Assembly (NCBI GenBank): GCA_001464695.1
Contig: LNDQ01000108.1
Location: forward strand, 62,001 to 126,000
Direction: 5' to 3'
DNA: 64,000 nucleotides
From: Betaproteobacteria bacterium Ga0077523
GTDB lineage: Bacteria > Pseudomonadota > Gammaproteobacteria > Burkholderiales > Ga0077523
Under the pieces are notes generated by a model, which did no database searches, was not told where the DNA came from, and worked only from the letters and a program-made list of their open reading frames with translations. Both the position numbers and the translations under genes were made by a program. Positions 34,354 through 43,244 of this stretch are shown piece by piece (within the stretch, counting starts at the first letter, position 1; every line of letters starts with the position of its first letter).

Positions 34354-34836
34354 ATGAGAACCATCCTCTGGCCGTTGGTCGTCGCGGCCGTTTTCGCACT
34401 GGTACCGAACATCGCCTGGTCCGCCGAAGAGGAGGACCACTCGGCCCACCATCCAGCGCCGGCGGAAACCGCGGCACCCGCCGAGCACGACCACGGAGCA
34501 TCGGATGCGACCGGGGCGGAGGCTGGCATGCGTCGCATCGAAACCCTGATGCAGCAGATTCGCGACGCAGACGACCCGGCAAGCAAGCGCGCCCTGCTCG
34601 CGGAGCATCTGCAGGCCATGCGCGATCAACTCACGTTGATCCGCCAGAGGGCAGAGACCGGCAAGACCGCCATGAAGGCGACCGACCGCAAGGATGGCAC
34701 CAAGGGCGGCATGATGCAGGGCGGCGGCATGATGAAGAAGCACAAGCAGGTGGAGGATCGGCTCGACATGCTCGAGCGGTTGCTGCAGCAGACCCTGGAA
34801 CGTGAGGCCGTCGAGGGCACGCTGGACGAGCGCTGA
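34354..34836 (+). CDS. Hypothetical exported His/Met-rich protein
   Basis: 160 aa with a signal peptide ([24 protein letters not shown]). The mature N terminus is His/Glu rich ([22 protein letters not shown]). A helical middle follows ([35 protein letters not shown]) and then a Met/Gly patch, [12 protein letters not shown]. The composition suggests periplasmic metal binding. It lies 46 bases before the cobalt-type nitrile hydratase operon, so it may be part of metal supply; this is inference. GAGGAGATCGCC precedes the ATG. Confidence 0.78.
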   Translation: MRTILWPLVVAAVFALVPNIAWSAEEEDHSAHHPAPAETAAPAEHDHGASDATGAEAGMRRIETLMQQIRDADDPASKRALLAEHLQAMRDQLTLIRQRAETGKTAMKATDRKDGTKGGMMQGGGMMKKHKQVEDRLDMLERLLQQTLEREAVEGTLDER

Positions 34837-34882
34837 AGGCCTATCATGGCGGCCTCCAGCCCACCGGGAGAGGACCGGGACC

Positions 34883-35527
34883 GTGAGCGACCATGACCAT
34901 GACCACGACCACGATGGGCACGACCACGCCGACGGTTCGCGCTTCTCCGACGTGGAGTTGCGCGTCAAGGCGCTCGAGACGCTGCTGACGCGCAAGGGGC
35001 TGGTGGATCCGGCCACCATCGACCGGCTGGTGGAAACCTACGAGACCCGCATCGGACCGCGCAACGGTGCCCGGGTGGTAGCACGAGCCTGGGCCGATCC
35101 CGCCTACAAGGTGCGCCTGCTGCAGGACGCCACCGCCGCCATCGCCGAGCTGGGCTACACCGGGCTGCAGGGCGAACACATGGTGGCTGTCGAAAACACG
35201 CCGCAGATCCACAACCTCGTGGTCTGCACGCTGTGCTCGTGCTACCCCTGGCCCGTGCTCGGACTGCCGCCGGTCTGGTACAAGTCCTATGCCTATCGAT
35301 CGAAGGCGGTGATCGATCCGCGCGGTGTGCTCGCCGAGTTCGGGCTCACGCTGGGTCCCGACGTCGAAGTGCGTGTCTGGGACAGCACCGCCGAGATCCG
35401 CTACCTCGTGTTGCCCGAGCGACCGGCCGGGTCCGCAGGTCTCGATGAAGACGCGCTCGCCGAGCTGGTGTCACGCGATTCGATGATCGGCGTCACCCGC
35501 GCCCGCAACCCGGGAGCCCGGTCATGA
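34883..35527 (+). CDS. nthA: Nitrile hydratase subunit alpha, cobalt type
   Basis: 214 aa. The metal-binding motif VCTLCSC is at residues 114-120 (Cys115, Cys118, Ser119, Cys120) followed by [15 protein letters not shown]. Thr116 between the first two Cys marks the cobalt type; iron enzymes have Ser there. The enzyme hydrates nitriles to amides in the cytoplasm. The GTG-started N terminus carries an unusual His/Asp run ([17 protein letters not shown]) not needed for the fold. The stop overlaps the beta-subunit ATG by 4 bases. Confidence in the family is very high; the start is set by the GGGAGAGGACC site. Confidence 0.96.
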   Translation: MSDHDHDHDHDGHDHADGSRFSDVELRVKALETLLTRKGLVDPATIDRLVETYETRIGPRNGARVVARAWADPAYKVRLLQDATAAIAELGYTGLQGEHMVAVENTPQIHNLVVCTLCSCYPWPVLGLPPVWYKSYAYRSKAVIDPRGVLAEFGLTLGPDVEVRVWDSTAEIRYLVLPERPAGSAGLDEDALAELVSRDSMIGVTRARNPGARS

Positions 35528-36183
35528 ACGGCGTCCACGACATGGGCGGCATGCACGGTTTCGGTCCCATCGGTCCCGAGCACGATGAACCGGTGTTCCA
35601 CCACCGCTGGGAAGGTCGAGTCTTCGCGCTACGTCTTGCCGCCAGCATGCTGGGCCAATGGAACATCGATATCGGCCGCCACGCGGTCGAACGGATGGAT
35701 CCTGCTGGCTACCTGGCATCCACCTATTACGAGCGCTGGCTGGCCAGCCTGGAAACGCTGCTGATCGAAGCGGGGCTCGCGACACGGGACGAGATCGATT
35801 CCGGAGTACCTGCCGGACCGCCACCTGCGGGGTTGCGCGTGCCTGCTCCGTCGGACGTGGACAGGATTACGGCGAAGGGACGCAACTTCCGCGTCGATGT
35901 CGACCTTGCAGCGCGTTTCCAAGTGGGCGACACGGTCGTGACCCGGAATGATCACCCGCTCGGGCACACCCGCCTGCCCCGGTACGCGCGGGCGCGCCAC
36001 GGCGTCATCGATCGAGTCCACGGCGTCTTCATCTTCGCCGATGCGAGCGGCTCGAAGCGCGGCGACCAGCCGCAACATCTGTACTCGGTGCGATTCGCCG
36101 CGCGCGAGCTGTTCGGCCCGCAAGCACCGGCGGCGGATACCGTGCTGATCGATCTCTGGAACGCGCACCTCGAACCGGCATGA
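35524..36183 (+). CDS. nthB: Nitrile hydratase subunit beta
   Basis: 219 aa. [36 protein letters not shown] is the standard N terminus. [25 protein letters not shown] follows near 57, and the SH3-like C-terminal part has [29 protein letters not shown] near 138 and [16 protein letters not shown]. Binds the alpha subunit at the active site. Overlaps alpha (ATGA) and the accessory gene (ATGA), so the three are tightly coupled. Confidence 0.96.
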   Translation: MNGVHDMGGMHGFGPIGPEHDEPVFHHRWEGRVFALRLAASMLGQWNIDIGRHAVERMDPAGYLASTYYERWLASLETLLIEAGLATRDEIDSGVPAGPPPAGLRVPAPSDVDRITAKGRNFRVDVDLAARFQVGDTVVTRNDHPLGHTRLPRYARARHGVIDRVHGVFIFADASGSKRGDQPQHLYSVRFAARELFGPQAPAADTVLIDLWNAHLEPA

Positions 36184-36554
36184 ACCCACCCGACCTGCAG
36201 CGTTCACCCGGCCTGCACATCGACGAGGGTGGCCCGGTCTTTCGGGCGCCTTGGGAAGCCCACGCCTTCGGCCTGGCGCTGGCACTCTACGAACGCGGCG
36301 CGTTCACCTGGCAGGAGTGGGCCGCGACCCTCGGCGCCGAGATTGCAGCAGCGACCGAGGTGACATCCGACGGTCGGGACGACGGCAGCCGTTACTACGA
36401 GCACTGGCTCGCCGCACTCGAGCGACTGGTCACCGACAAGCGATTGGCTACTGCGCGCGAGCTGCTCGCGTACCGGCAAGCGTGGGACCATGCGGCACGC
36501 TCGACTCCCCACGGCAAGCCGATCGTCCTGGCAGAGGATCGGCGCGACGACTGA
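36180..36554 (+). CDS. Nitrile hydratase accessory protein (activator, beta-like)
   Basis: 124 aa, resembling the N-terminal half of the beta subunit: VFRAPWEAHAFGLALALYERGAFTWQEWAATLGAEI and SRYYEHWLAALERLVTDKRLAT. In cobalt nitrile hydratases a small beta-like activator (P14K/NhlE type) carries the alpha subunit during cobalt insertion. The position directly after nthB supports that role. No cobalt importer gene is visible next to the operon. Confidence 0.9.
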   Translation: MNPPDLQRSPGLHIDEGGPVFRAPWEAHAFGLALALYERGAFTWQEWAATLGAEIAAATEVTSDGRDDGSRYYEHWLAALERLVTDKRLATARELLAYRQAWDHAARSTPHGKPIVLAEDRRDD

Positions 36555-36571
36555 ACCGCCCGGGAGCGCCC

Positions 36572-37210
36572 TCAGAACCAGGGGCGTGCGAGACCCTCGG
36601 CTTCAAACGCAGCGGCGATCGCCGGCAGTTGTGTCAGGCGCTCCAGATAGGGGCCGAGCCGAGGTACCGCACGCGCCGGCCGCTGCATGTCGAGCGCCCA
36701 ATACGCCAGCATCAGCAGGAACGGATCGGCTACGCTCAGGTCCTTGCCGCACAGGTAGGGTCCACCTTGGACGAGATGCGCCGCGAGATGATCGAACATG
36801 CCGGCGATCCGCGTTTCCGCATGCGCCTTCACGCCGGCAACGGCCGCTGCGTCGTCGGCATGGCGATCCGGATAGAACCAGCAGAACATCTCGGCCTGCA
36901 ACGTGTTGCTGAGGTAGAAGAGCCAGCGATAGACGTCCGCGCGCTGGGCACTGCCGATCGGCGGTACGAGGCCGGCACCCGGATGCTTGTCGGCGAGATG
37001 CAGGCAGATCGCCGCAGCCTCGGTGAGTGCCAGCGTTCCATCCTGGAGCACCGGAATGCGTCCCAGGGGATTGAGGGCGAGGAACGACGCGCCCTGGTGT
37101 TCGCCGCGCGCAAGGTCCACGGGGACGCATTCGAACGGGCAGCCGATCAGTCGCAGCACCATGTGGGGTGCCATGCTGCTGTAGCCGGGGGCGTAGTACA
37201 GGCTATACAA
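36572..37210 (-). CDS. Glutathione S-transferase family protein
   Basis: 212 aa. N-terminal thioredoxin-like GST domain (MYSLYYAPGYSSMAPHMVLRLIG, FECVPVDLARGEHQ, NPLGRIPVLQDGTLALTEAAAICLHLADKHP) and C-terminal all-alpha domain (GPYLCGKDLSVADPFLLMLAYWALD). A Tyr/Ser near position 10-12 is available for glutathione activation. Lies last on the minus strand after the acyl-CoA dehydrogenase with a 127-base gap, so membership in that operon is uncertain. Confidence 0.9.
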   Translation of the reverse strand: MYSLYYAPGYSSMAPHMVLRLIGCPFECVPVDLARGEHQGASFLALNPLGRIPVLQDGTLALTEAAAICLHLADKHPGAGLVPPIGSAQRADVYRWLFYLSNTLQAEMFCWFYPDRHADDAAAVAGVKAHAETRIAGMFDHLAAHLVQGGPYLCGKDLSVADPFLLMLAYWALDMQRPARAVPRLGPYLERLTQLPAIAAAFEAEGLARPWF

Positions 37211-37337
37211 GGGGCAGCTCCGGAGATGGGATGACGTGTCTCACCCAGGATCGTGCCAGCGCGCTCGCCGCCCTGTCCACCGCCGCACCTCGATGGTGCG
37301 CGTGCCCCGTCGAACCGGGCGTTGACGCGATCGACGC

Positions 37338-38510
37338 TCAGTAGGAACGCGGCAGTCCGAGCACCTTCTCGGCGATAAAGCAAAGGATGAGATGCGGGCT
37401 CACCGGGGCCAGCCGGGGCACCATCGCTTCGCGCAGATAACGCTCCACGTGATACTCCTTCGCGTAGCCCATGCCGCCGAGTGTCAGCATCGCCTGCTCG
37501 CACGCACGGTAACAGGCTTCAGCGGCAAGGTACTTGGCCGCATTGGCTTCCGCCCCGCAGGGCTCACCCGCGTCGTACAACGCAGCGGCCTTGAACACCA
37601 TCAGGTTCGCCGCTTCCAGTTCCATCCAGCATGCCGCGAGCGGATGCTGGATCGCCTGATTCTGACCGATGGGCCGATCGAACACGATGCGCTCGTTGGC
37701 GTAGTCGACCGCACGCCGCAACGCGACGCGGCCGAGCCCGACAGCCTCGGCAGCAATGAGGATGCGCTCGGGGTTCATGCCGTGGAGGATGTACTCGAAT
37801 CCTCGACCCTCTTCACCGATACGATCCGAAACCGGGATCGCGAGGTCCTCGATGAACAACATGTTCGAGTCCACGGCGCTGCGCCCCATCTTCTCGATCT
37901 CCCGGACTTCGACACGGTCGCGGTCGAGACGGGTGTAGAACAGCGACAGGCCTTCGGTCGGTTTGCGGCACTCGGCGAGCGGCGTGGTACGCGCGAGGAC
38001 AAGCATGCGCTCGGCCACCTGGGCGGTCGAGATCCAGATCTTGCGTCCATTCAGCACATAGTGATCGCCCGCGCGCCGTGCGGTCGTCTCGATGCGCGTG
38101 GTGTTGAGTCCCACGTTGGGCTCGGTCACGGCAAAGCAGGCTTTCTCTACCCCGCGGATGAGCGGCGGCAGCCAGCGCGCCTTCTGCTCTTCGGACCCGA
38201 ATACCACCACGGGGTTGAGACCGAAGATGTTCATGTGGATCGCCGAGGCACCGGAGAATCCCGCGCCCGACTCACTCACCGTCTGCATCATGATTGCAGC
38301 TTCGGTGATGCCGAGCCCGGCGCCACCGTAGTGCTCCGGCATCGCGATGCCGAGCCAGCCGTCGCGTGCGATGGCACCGTGAAAATCGTCGGGAAAGCCG
38401 CCTCTGCTATCGCGCTCCAGCCAATAGCGGGCGTCGAAGGGTTCGCAGACGCGCTGGATCGCGTCGCGAATGGAGCGTTGTTCGGAGGTGAACGAGAAGT
38501 CCACCGACAA
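37338..38510 (-). CDS. Acyl-CoA dehydrogenase family protein
   Basis: 390 aa, FAD flavoprotein of normal family length. Blocks: FTSEQRSIRDAIQRVCEPFDARYW, GWLGIAMPEHYGGAGLGITEAAIMMQ near 50, CFAVTEPNVGLNTTRIETTARRAGDHYVLNGRKIWIS near 130, and GRVALRRAVDYANERIVFDRPIGQNQAIQHPLA near 240. The closing AMLTLGGMGYAKEYHVERYLREAM is at about 345. Immediately follows the CoA-transferase gene without a spacer base, so the pair likely activates an organic acid to a CoA thioester and then oxidises it. Confidence 0.93.
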   Translation of the reverse strand: MSVDFSFTSEQRSIRDAIQRVCEPFDARYWLERDSRGGFPDDFHGAIARDGWLGIAMPEHYGGAGLGITEAAIMMQTVSESGAGFSGASAIHMNIFGLNPVVVFGSEEQKARWLPPLIRGVEKACFAVTEPNVGLNTTRIETTARRAGDHYVLNGRKIWISTAQVAERMLVLARTTPLAECRKPTEGLSLFYTRLDRDRVEVREIEKMGRSAVDSNMLFIEDLAIPVSDRIGEEGRGFEYILHGMNPERILIAAEAVGLGRVALRRAVDYANERIVFDRPIGQNQAIQHPLAACWMELEAANLMVFKAAALYDAGEPCGAEANAAKYLAAEACYRACEQAMLTLGGMGYAKEYHVERYLREAMVPRLAPVSPHLILCFIAEKVLGLPRSY

Positions 38511-39707
38511 TCACCGGTTCATGAGTTGCGTCACCTGCTTTTGCGCGAGGCCGGCAATCTCGGCATCGGAATACCCCGCCTCACGGAGAATCTCGGCGGA
38601 GTGCTCGCCCAGCCGCGGGGCCGGTTGGCGCGGCTCGGGCTGCGACTTCGACCAGTTCGTGGGCGTGCGCAGCGCCAGCGTCGCGCCTTCGGTCGGGTGA
38701 TTCTCTTGCACGAAGAAGCCACTCTCGACGAGATGGGGATCGGTCACCAGGTCGGCAACCGTGCGCATGGGTGCCACGGGGACATCGATGCTCTCCAGCA
38801 GGGCCGTCCATTCCGCGTTGGTGCGGGTCTTGAAGAGATCGGCGAGGAACGCGTAGATCGCGGCAATGTTCGCCGCGCGCTTGCCCTGCGAGGCGAAGCG
38901 TTCGTCCTGAAGCAGATCGTCGCGGCCGACGGCCGGCAGGAATCGGCGCCATTGCTTGTCGTTGTACACCAGCACGCAGAGCCAGCCGTCCTTGGTCGCG
39001 TAGGGCCTGCGCTCCTGCAGCCGCGCATACCCGGTGCCACCGATGGGCGGCACGTAGGAAAGGCCGGCCAGATGGTCGCCCAGCACGAACTGCGCGACGC
39101 TTTCGTACATGGGCACTTCGACCGCCTGACCTTCACCGGTACGCTCGCGATGAAACAGTGCGGCGTTCACGGCGTAGGTGACATGCAGCCCCGTCACGCG
39201 ATCTGCCAGGTTGACGGGTGCATAGTGCGGCGCAATCGTGCCGTTGCGTGAAGCAAGCCACGGCAGGCCGGTACCGCCCTGGATGAGATCGTCGTAGGCG
39301 GCCCTGCCGGCATTCGGTCCGCGCTCGGAGTACCCGTAAGCGCCGACGTAGATGATGCGCGGATTGACGGCCCGGACGTCGTCGTAAGAAAGGCCCAGGC
39401 GCTGCATGGCCGCGGGCCGCACGTTGTAGATGAGGACGTCGGCCCTCTTCGCGAGCCGGAGCAGCGCTGCGCGCCCCTCGGGTTGCTTCAAGTCCAGCAC
39501 GAGGTCGCGCTTGCCGCGATTCAGGTGCAGGTGCAGATGCCCCATGCCTTCGGACTTCATGGGACCGGCGTGGCGCATGTTGTCACCCTCGCGCGGCTCG
39601 ACCTTGATCACGTCGGCGCCCAGCTCCGCGAGGATCTGGGTTGCGAACGGCCCCATCACCACGGTGGTGAGATCGAGAATTCGTACCCCTTCGAGCGGGC
39701 CTGCCAT
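38511..39707 (-). CDS. CaiB/BaiF CoA-transferase family protein
   Basis: 398 aa family III CoA transferase. LEGVRILDLTTVVMGPFATQILAELGADVIKVEP at the N terminus, GKRDLVLDLKQPEGRAALLRLAKRADVLIYNVRP near 68, and PVNLADRVTGLHVTYAVNAALFHRERTGEGQ near 172 with the likely catalytic Asp. Transfers CoA between organic acids. Its stop abuts the acyl-CoA dehydrogenase start. Preceded 8 bases upstream by the Bug receptor gene, so uptake and activation of one carboxylate are likely linked. Confidence 0.93.
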   Translation of the reverse strand: MAGPLEGVRILDLTTVVMGPFATQILAELGADVIKVEPREGDNMRHAGPMKSEGMGHLHLHLNRGKRDLVLDLKQPEGRAALLRLAKRADVLIYNVRPAAMQRLGLSYDDVRAVNPRIIYVGAYGYSERGPNAGRAAYDDLIQGGTGLPWLASRNGTIAPHYAPVNLADRVTGLHVTYAVNAALFHRERTGEGQAVEVPMYESVAQFVLGDHLAGLSYVPPIGGTGYARLQERRPYATKDGWLCVLVYNDKQWRRFLPAVGRDDLLQDERFASQGKRAANIAAIYAFLADLFKTRTNAEWTALLESIDVPVAPMRTVADLVTDPHLVESGFFVQENHPTEGATLALRTPTNWSKSQPEPRQPAPRLGEHSAEILREAGYSDAEIAGLAQKQVTQLMNR

Positions 39708-39714
39708 GGGTTTC

Positions 39715-40680
39715 CTATTCGGGTTTGATGCCGGCGTCGCGGATCAGCTTGCCCCAGTAGTCGAGCTGTGCGCGCAGGTACTTCGAGAAATCTTCCGCAC
39801 CGAGCGGCGCCACTTCGAAACCGATGAGCGCGAGCTTGTCGACCACTTCCTTGCTGGACAGAACGGCGAGCGTCTCCTGCGCGAGTCGAGCGACGACGGC
39901 CTTCGGCGTGCCCGCAGGGACGAATATCCCGTTCCACGATGTGACGTCGAAGCCTTTCACGGTCTCCGCGATGGGCGGTGCATCCGGCACGAGCACGGAG
40001 CGCCGCGCGGTGGTGACACCGAGCATTCTCACGCGCCCGCTCGCGACGTGCGGCATCGCCGTGGCGAAGTCCGCCACCATCACCGGCACCTCGCCGGACA
40101 CCACGTCGAGCATCGCCTGCGGACTCGCCTTGTACAGAACGCCGGTCATGCCCATACCCGCCTGGGTGTTGAGACTTTCCGCGGCCACCAGCGAGGTGCT
40201 GCTCGCCGAGGCATAGGTGAGCGCACCGCGGTGGCTGCGCGCATGCGCAATGAACTCTGCGGTACTCCGAACCGGCAGCGACGGATGCACCACGAGCATG
40301 AACGGCAGCGTGGCCGTACGCACCACCGGCTCGAAATCCCTTACCGGGTCGTAGGGCAGAGACTTGTACAGATGTGGATTCGCCGAGTGGGTCGTATTGG
40401 TCGTGACGAAGATCGTGTAGCCGTCCGGCTTGCTCTTGGCGACGAACACGGCAGCGATCTGACCGAAGGCGCCGGGCCGATCGTCCACCACGACGTTCTG
40501 GCCAAGCCGCTGGCTCAATTCCTGGGCGAGGACCCGTGCCATGCTGTCGGTGGCACTGCCCGAAGCGAACGGGACCACCATGCGGATCGGGCGGGTCGGG
40601 TAGGACACCGGGTCGGCGGCACCGCAGGAGATCGCGAAAAGCGCACCGACCGTCGCGGCAAGACCACGCAACGCATGCAT
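39715..40680 (-). CDS. Bug/TctC-family tripartite tricarboxylate transporter receptor
   Basis: 321 aa. Signal peptide MHALRGLAATVGALFAISCGAA. The Bug fold follows: YPTRPIRMVVPFASGSATDSMARVLAQELSQRLGQNVVVDDRPGAFG, GYTIFVTTNTTHSANPHLYKSLPYDPVRDFEPV near 90, and closing VAPLGAEDFSKYLRAQLDYWGKLIRDAGIKPE. These receptors bind carboxylates or related small molecules; the TctA/B membrane parts are not nearby, which is common in betaproteobacteria. Start at 40680 fits the signal peptide; the frame continues upstream. Confidence 0.92.
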   Translation of the reverse strand: MHALRGLAATVGALFAISCGAADPVSYPTRPIRMVVPFASGSATDSMARVLAQELSQRLGQNVVVDDRPGAFGQIAAVFVAKSKPDGYTIFVTTNTTHSANPHLYKSLPYDPVRDFEPVVRTATLPFMLVVHPSLPVRSTAEFIAHARSHRGALTYASASSTSLVAAESLNTQAGMGMTGVLYKASPQAMLDVVSGEVPVMVADFATAMPHVASGRVRMLGVTTARRSVLVPDAPPIAETVKGFDVTSWNGIFVPAGTPKAVVARLAQETLAVLSSKEVVDKLALIGFEVAPLGAEDFSKYLRAQLDYWGKLIRDAGIKPE

Positions 40681-40696
40681 CGGCAACCAGAAGTTC

Positions 40697-41089
40697 TCAG
40701 TCCCTGACCACACGTTCCGGATGCTCTTCATAGGGTGGTGCATAGATGACGAGCAGTTTCGCCGGCCCGTCGCTCAGCACGATCACGCTGTGCGGAACAT
40801 CCGGCGGGAAGAAACAGCAATCGCCCGGTTGCAGGTCGCAGATTTCGCCACCGACCTCAGCGCGGATCGCACCTTCGAGCAGATAGCAGACCTGCTCGAT
40901 GCCGGGATGCGCGTGCGGCAGTGCGCCCCTGCCCTTCTCGATGACACCAAGAATGACTTCCACCTGCTTCGCACCCACGGTTTCAGCGCCGATCAGGCGG
41001 CGGTTGGTGGTGCCGGTGTGATTGGCGGGATGGTAGCCGGGGACTGCTCCTGCCTTGACGAAGTAGCTGCGTCGTTGCTGGCCGGCCAA
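40697..41089 (-). CDS. Cupin domain protein (start uncertain)
   Basis: About 130 aa. Cupin motif 1 is HAHPGIEQVCYLLEGAIRAEVGG and motif 2 is LQPGDCCFFPPDVPHSVIVLSDGPAKLLVIYAPP, with metal-binding His residues. No ATG precedes the conserved part (RRSYFVKAGAVPGYHPANHTG). The nearest usable codon is TTG at 41089; an ATG at 41194 in the same frame lies in the adjoining type A repeat and would add about 35 unlike residues. Likely cytoplasmic enzyme or sensor attached to the downstream carboxylate cluster, 16 bases from the Bug gene. Confidence 0.72.
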   Translation of the reverse strand: MAGQQRRSYFVKAGAVPGYHPANHTGTTNRRLIGAETVGAKQVEVILGVIEKGRGALPHAHPGIEQVCYLLEGAIRAEVGGEICDLQPGDCCFFPPDVPHSVIVLSDGPAKLLVIYAPPYEEHPERVVRD

Positions 41090-41170
41090 AGGCGTCTTTC
41101 GAGATCGTCGGAGTGGAGAGTGGTCGTGTCGCGGACTACGCCGCGCCGTCAATACGTCGTGCGGACGCCA

Positions 41171-41271
41171 GCCCCCATCCCGACCTTTTCCCACCGAAGG
41201 TGGGGAAAGGAGGCGTACGTCCCCTCCCCCGGCTTTGCCGGGGGAGTGGGGGAAGGTCGGGATGGGGGAAA
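41171..41271. repeat. Type A dispersed palindromic element (copy 6)
   Basis: Arms CCCCCATCCCGACCTTTTCC and its return GGTCGGGATGGGGG, with two inner hairpins CCCACC/GGTGGG and CCCTCCCCCGGC/GCCGGGGGAG. Lies between the LarA-like gene and the cupin gene and may have displaced the latter's start. Confidence 0.85.
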
Positions 41272-41275
41272 AACC

Positions 41276-42595
41276 TCACGCCGCCGCCTCGATATGCCCC
41301 GTCAACGGCCCCAGATTGCCCTGCCCGTCGAAGCTCCACGGATGCACCGGCGAGACGATCTCGAACCGCTCCGGCTGCACCTTCACTTCCGCCAGCATCG
41401 AGGCCGATACTTCGATCTCGGACAGATGCAAGGTGTTGCGGATACGCACCACGCGGCAATCCTCCGGCTTCACCCGTACCACCGTCTTCACCGCCAGCGC
41501 GATGGCTTCGTGGTCGTTGTTCATCACGATGGGAATGGCAGCACCGTCGAGGTTGCCCGCGGTGATCACGTTGGCGTAGGTCGACGACACGTCGAGATCA
41601 CGGAACAACCGCATGGTGACGACGTCGGCGCCACCGATGCCGGTGGCGTTGCCATGCGAGACGCGCGTCAGGCCGAGCACGACGATCTTCTTCACCATCG
41701 GCTTGTTGGACCACTGCACGTTGCGACGATTGCGGCCGGTGATATTGGGGTCGAAGCCCGCACCCGAGATGTTCTTGCCCATCTCCTCGATGATCAGCAC
41801 GTCGATTTCGTCGAAGAAGAGCCGCGGCATCAGGTCCTTGGCCATGGTCTGCAGCACCGGTTCGCGCGTGGCGAGTTGCTCGGACAGGACGAGTTCGACA
41901 TGGGCGGTCTCGTCGTAGGCGTTCTCGACGATGCCGACACCGAACAGCACGTTGCGGTTCGCGAGATGCACGTCTCGGATCTTCGGCAGGAGCTCGGGAA
42001 AGCGATCCATGCCGTGCCGGTGGTAGGTCGCCGCACCCACGATCTTGCCGATGCCGATGGACAGCATCTTGGTGAGACCGCTCTCGGTGGCACCGCGAAA
42101 GCCCGTGTGCGGCTTGATGCGGTTGATGACGACGATGCCGTCAGCCTCGGCCGCGTTGCGATCCATGTGCACCGGAGTCCCATCCTCGAGATGGCCGGTG
42201 ATCACGGTGTCCATGCTCGCGCGGATCGGCACGCCGGTGGCTTCCTCCGTGATGCCGTAGGTCTCGAGCACCTTGCGCTGACCTTCCGCGGTCGCGGCGC
42301 CGTGGCTGCCCATGCACGGAAAGATGAAGGGCTTCGCGCCCAGGGCGCGCAGTTCCTCGATCACCGTACGTGCGATCAACCCGATGTTGGCCACGCCTCG
42401 GCTGCCGCAACCCACCGCGATGGATTGCCCGGACTTCACTTTCGCCCGCATTTCGGGCCGCAGGAACTCGCGCCGCACGGCACCGGCTATGTCGTCCAGC
42501 CGTGCCGGATCGAACTTCTGGCGCACCCTTGCCATGGGCGGCAACGGAAAATCGAGTCCGCCCGCGATGCTCACTTCGATACGATCAGGAATCAC
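41276..42595 (-). CDS. LarA-like (DUF2088, lactate racemase N-terminal domain) protein
   Basis: 439 aa from a GTG start. Characteristic blocks: SIAVGCGSRGVANIGLIARTVIEELRALGAKPFIFPCMGSHGAATAEGQ near 60-105, VINRIKPHTGFRGATESGLTKMLSIGIGK near 155, and a C-terminal domain with NNDHEAIALAVKTVVRVKPEDCRVVRI. DUF2088 enzymes related to the nickel-pincer lactate racemase catalyse racemisation or epimerisation of hydroxy acids. No larB, larC or larE cofactor genes are visible here. Substrate unknown. The 3' end abuts the type A repeat. Confidence 0.87.
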   Translation of the reverse strand: MIPDRIEVSIAGGLDFPLPPMARVRQKFDPARLDDIAGAVRREFLRPEMRAKVKSGQSIAVGCGSRGVANIGLIARTVIEELRALGAKPFIFPCMGSHGAATAEGQRKVLETYGITEEATGVPIRASMDTVITGHLEDGTPVHMDRNAAEADGIVVINRIKPHTGFRGATESGLTKMLSIGIGKIVGAATYHRHGMDRFPELLPKIRDVHLANRNVLFGVGIVENAYDETAHVELVLSEQLATREPVLQTMAKDLMPRLFFDEIDVLIIEEMGKNISGAGFDPNITGRNRRNVQWSNKPMVKKIVVLGLTRVSHGNATGIGGADVVTMRLFRDLDVSSTYANVITAGNLDGAAIPIVMNNDHEAIALAVKTVVRVKPEDCRVVRIRNTLHLSEIEVSASMLAEVKVQPERFEIVSPVHPWSFDGQGNLGPLTGHIEAAA

Positions 42596-42766
42596 GCGCC
42601 ACCTCCGGCATGGGGCTTCTCGGGGGCCCCGTATCGTCTACGAACCCGCATCCTAACGCGAGGGGCGATCCGTGGCGAACGGCACCTGCAACGCCGGGCG
42701 GTTCGGCGTATGGTCACGACTCGCCGCATCGCCGCGGCCGACCAACGACAACCAGGGGAGAAGATC

Positions 42767-43180
42767 ATGCATCGCGCCGTTTCGCTCGCCATTGCCGGCA
42801 CCACCATCGCCGCCGCTGCCTTCGGCATCGGTGTCGCCGTGGGCCAACAGACCCCGCCCACCGCAAACCAGGGCGTCAGCGTGAGCGCTCCGACCTATCT
42901 CGACCTCTCGAAAGAGGTCGACAGCGTCGACGGCCGGCAATTGCGCCTGCGCATCGTCACCATCGAGCCCGGTGGCGTCGTGGCGAACCACAGCCATGAC
43001 GGCCGCCCGACCGTAGCCCATCTCGTGAGCGGCGTGCTGACCGAGCGCCGCGACGGCGACTGGGTGAAGGTGCATCAGCCCGGCGACAGCTGGACCGAGG
43101 GCAAGGGAGTGGTCCACTGGGCGGAGAACAAGGGCACGACCCCGACGGTGATCGTGGCGGTGGACGTGTTCAAGCCCTGA
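42767..43180 (+). CDS. Exported cupin domain protein
   Basis: 137 aa. Signal peptide MHRAVSLAIAGTTIAAAAFGIGVAVG with cleavage near 26. The cupin core has IVTIEPGGVVANHSHDGRPTVAHLVSGVLTERRDG near 63 and HQPGDSWTEGKGVVHWAENKGTTPTVIVAVDVF, with His residues placed for metal. GGGGAGAAGATC precedes the ATG. Small periplasmic cupins of this type are common and uncharacterised. Divergent from the LarA-like gene. Confidence 0.87.
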   Translation: MHRAVSLAIAGTTIAAAAFGIGVAVGQQTPPTANQGVSVSAPTYLDLSKEVDSVDGRQLRLRIVTIEPGGVVANHSHDGRPTVAHLVSGVLTERRDGDWVKVHQPGDSWTEGKGVVHWAENKGTTPTVIVAVDVFKP

Positions 43181-43244
43181 GAACGAATGCAGGTCGCGCG
43201 CTGTCGCATGCGCGTTCCGCAACCCCATTCAACGAGGAGACTTC

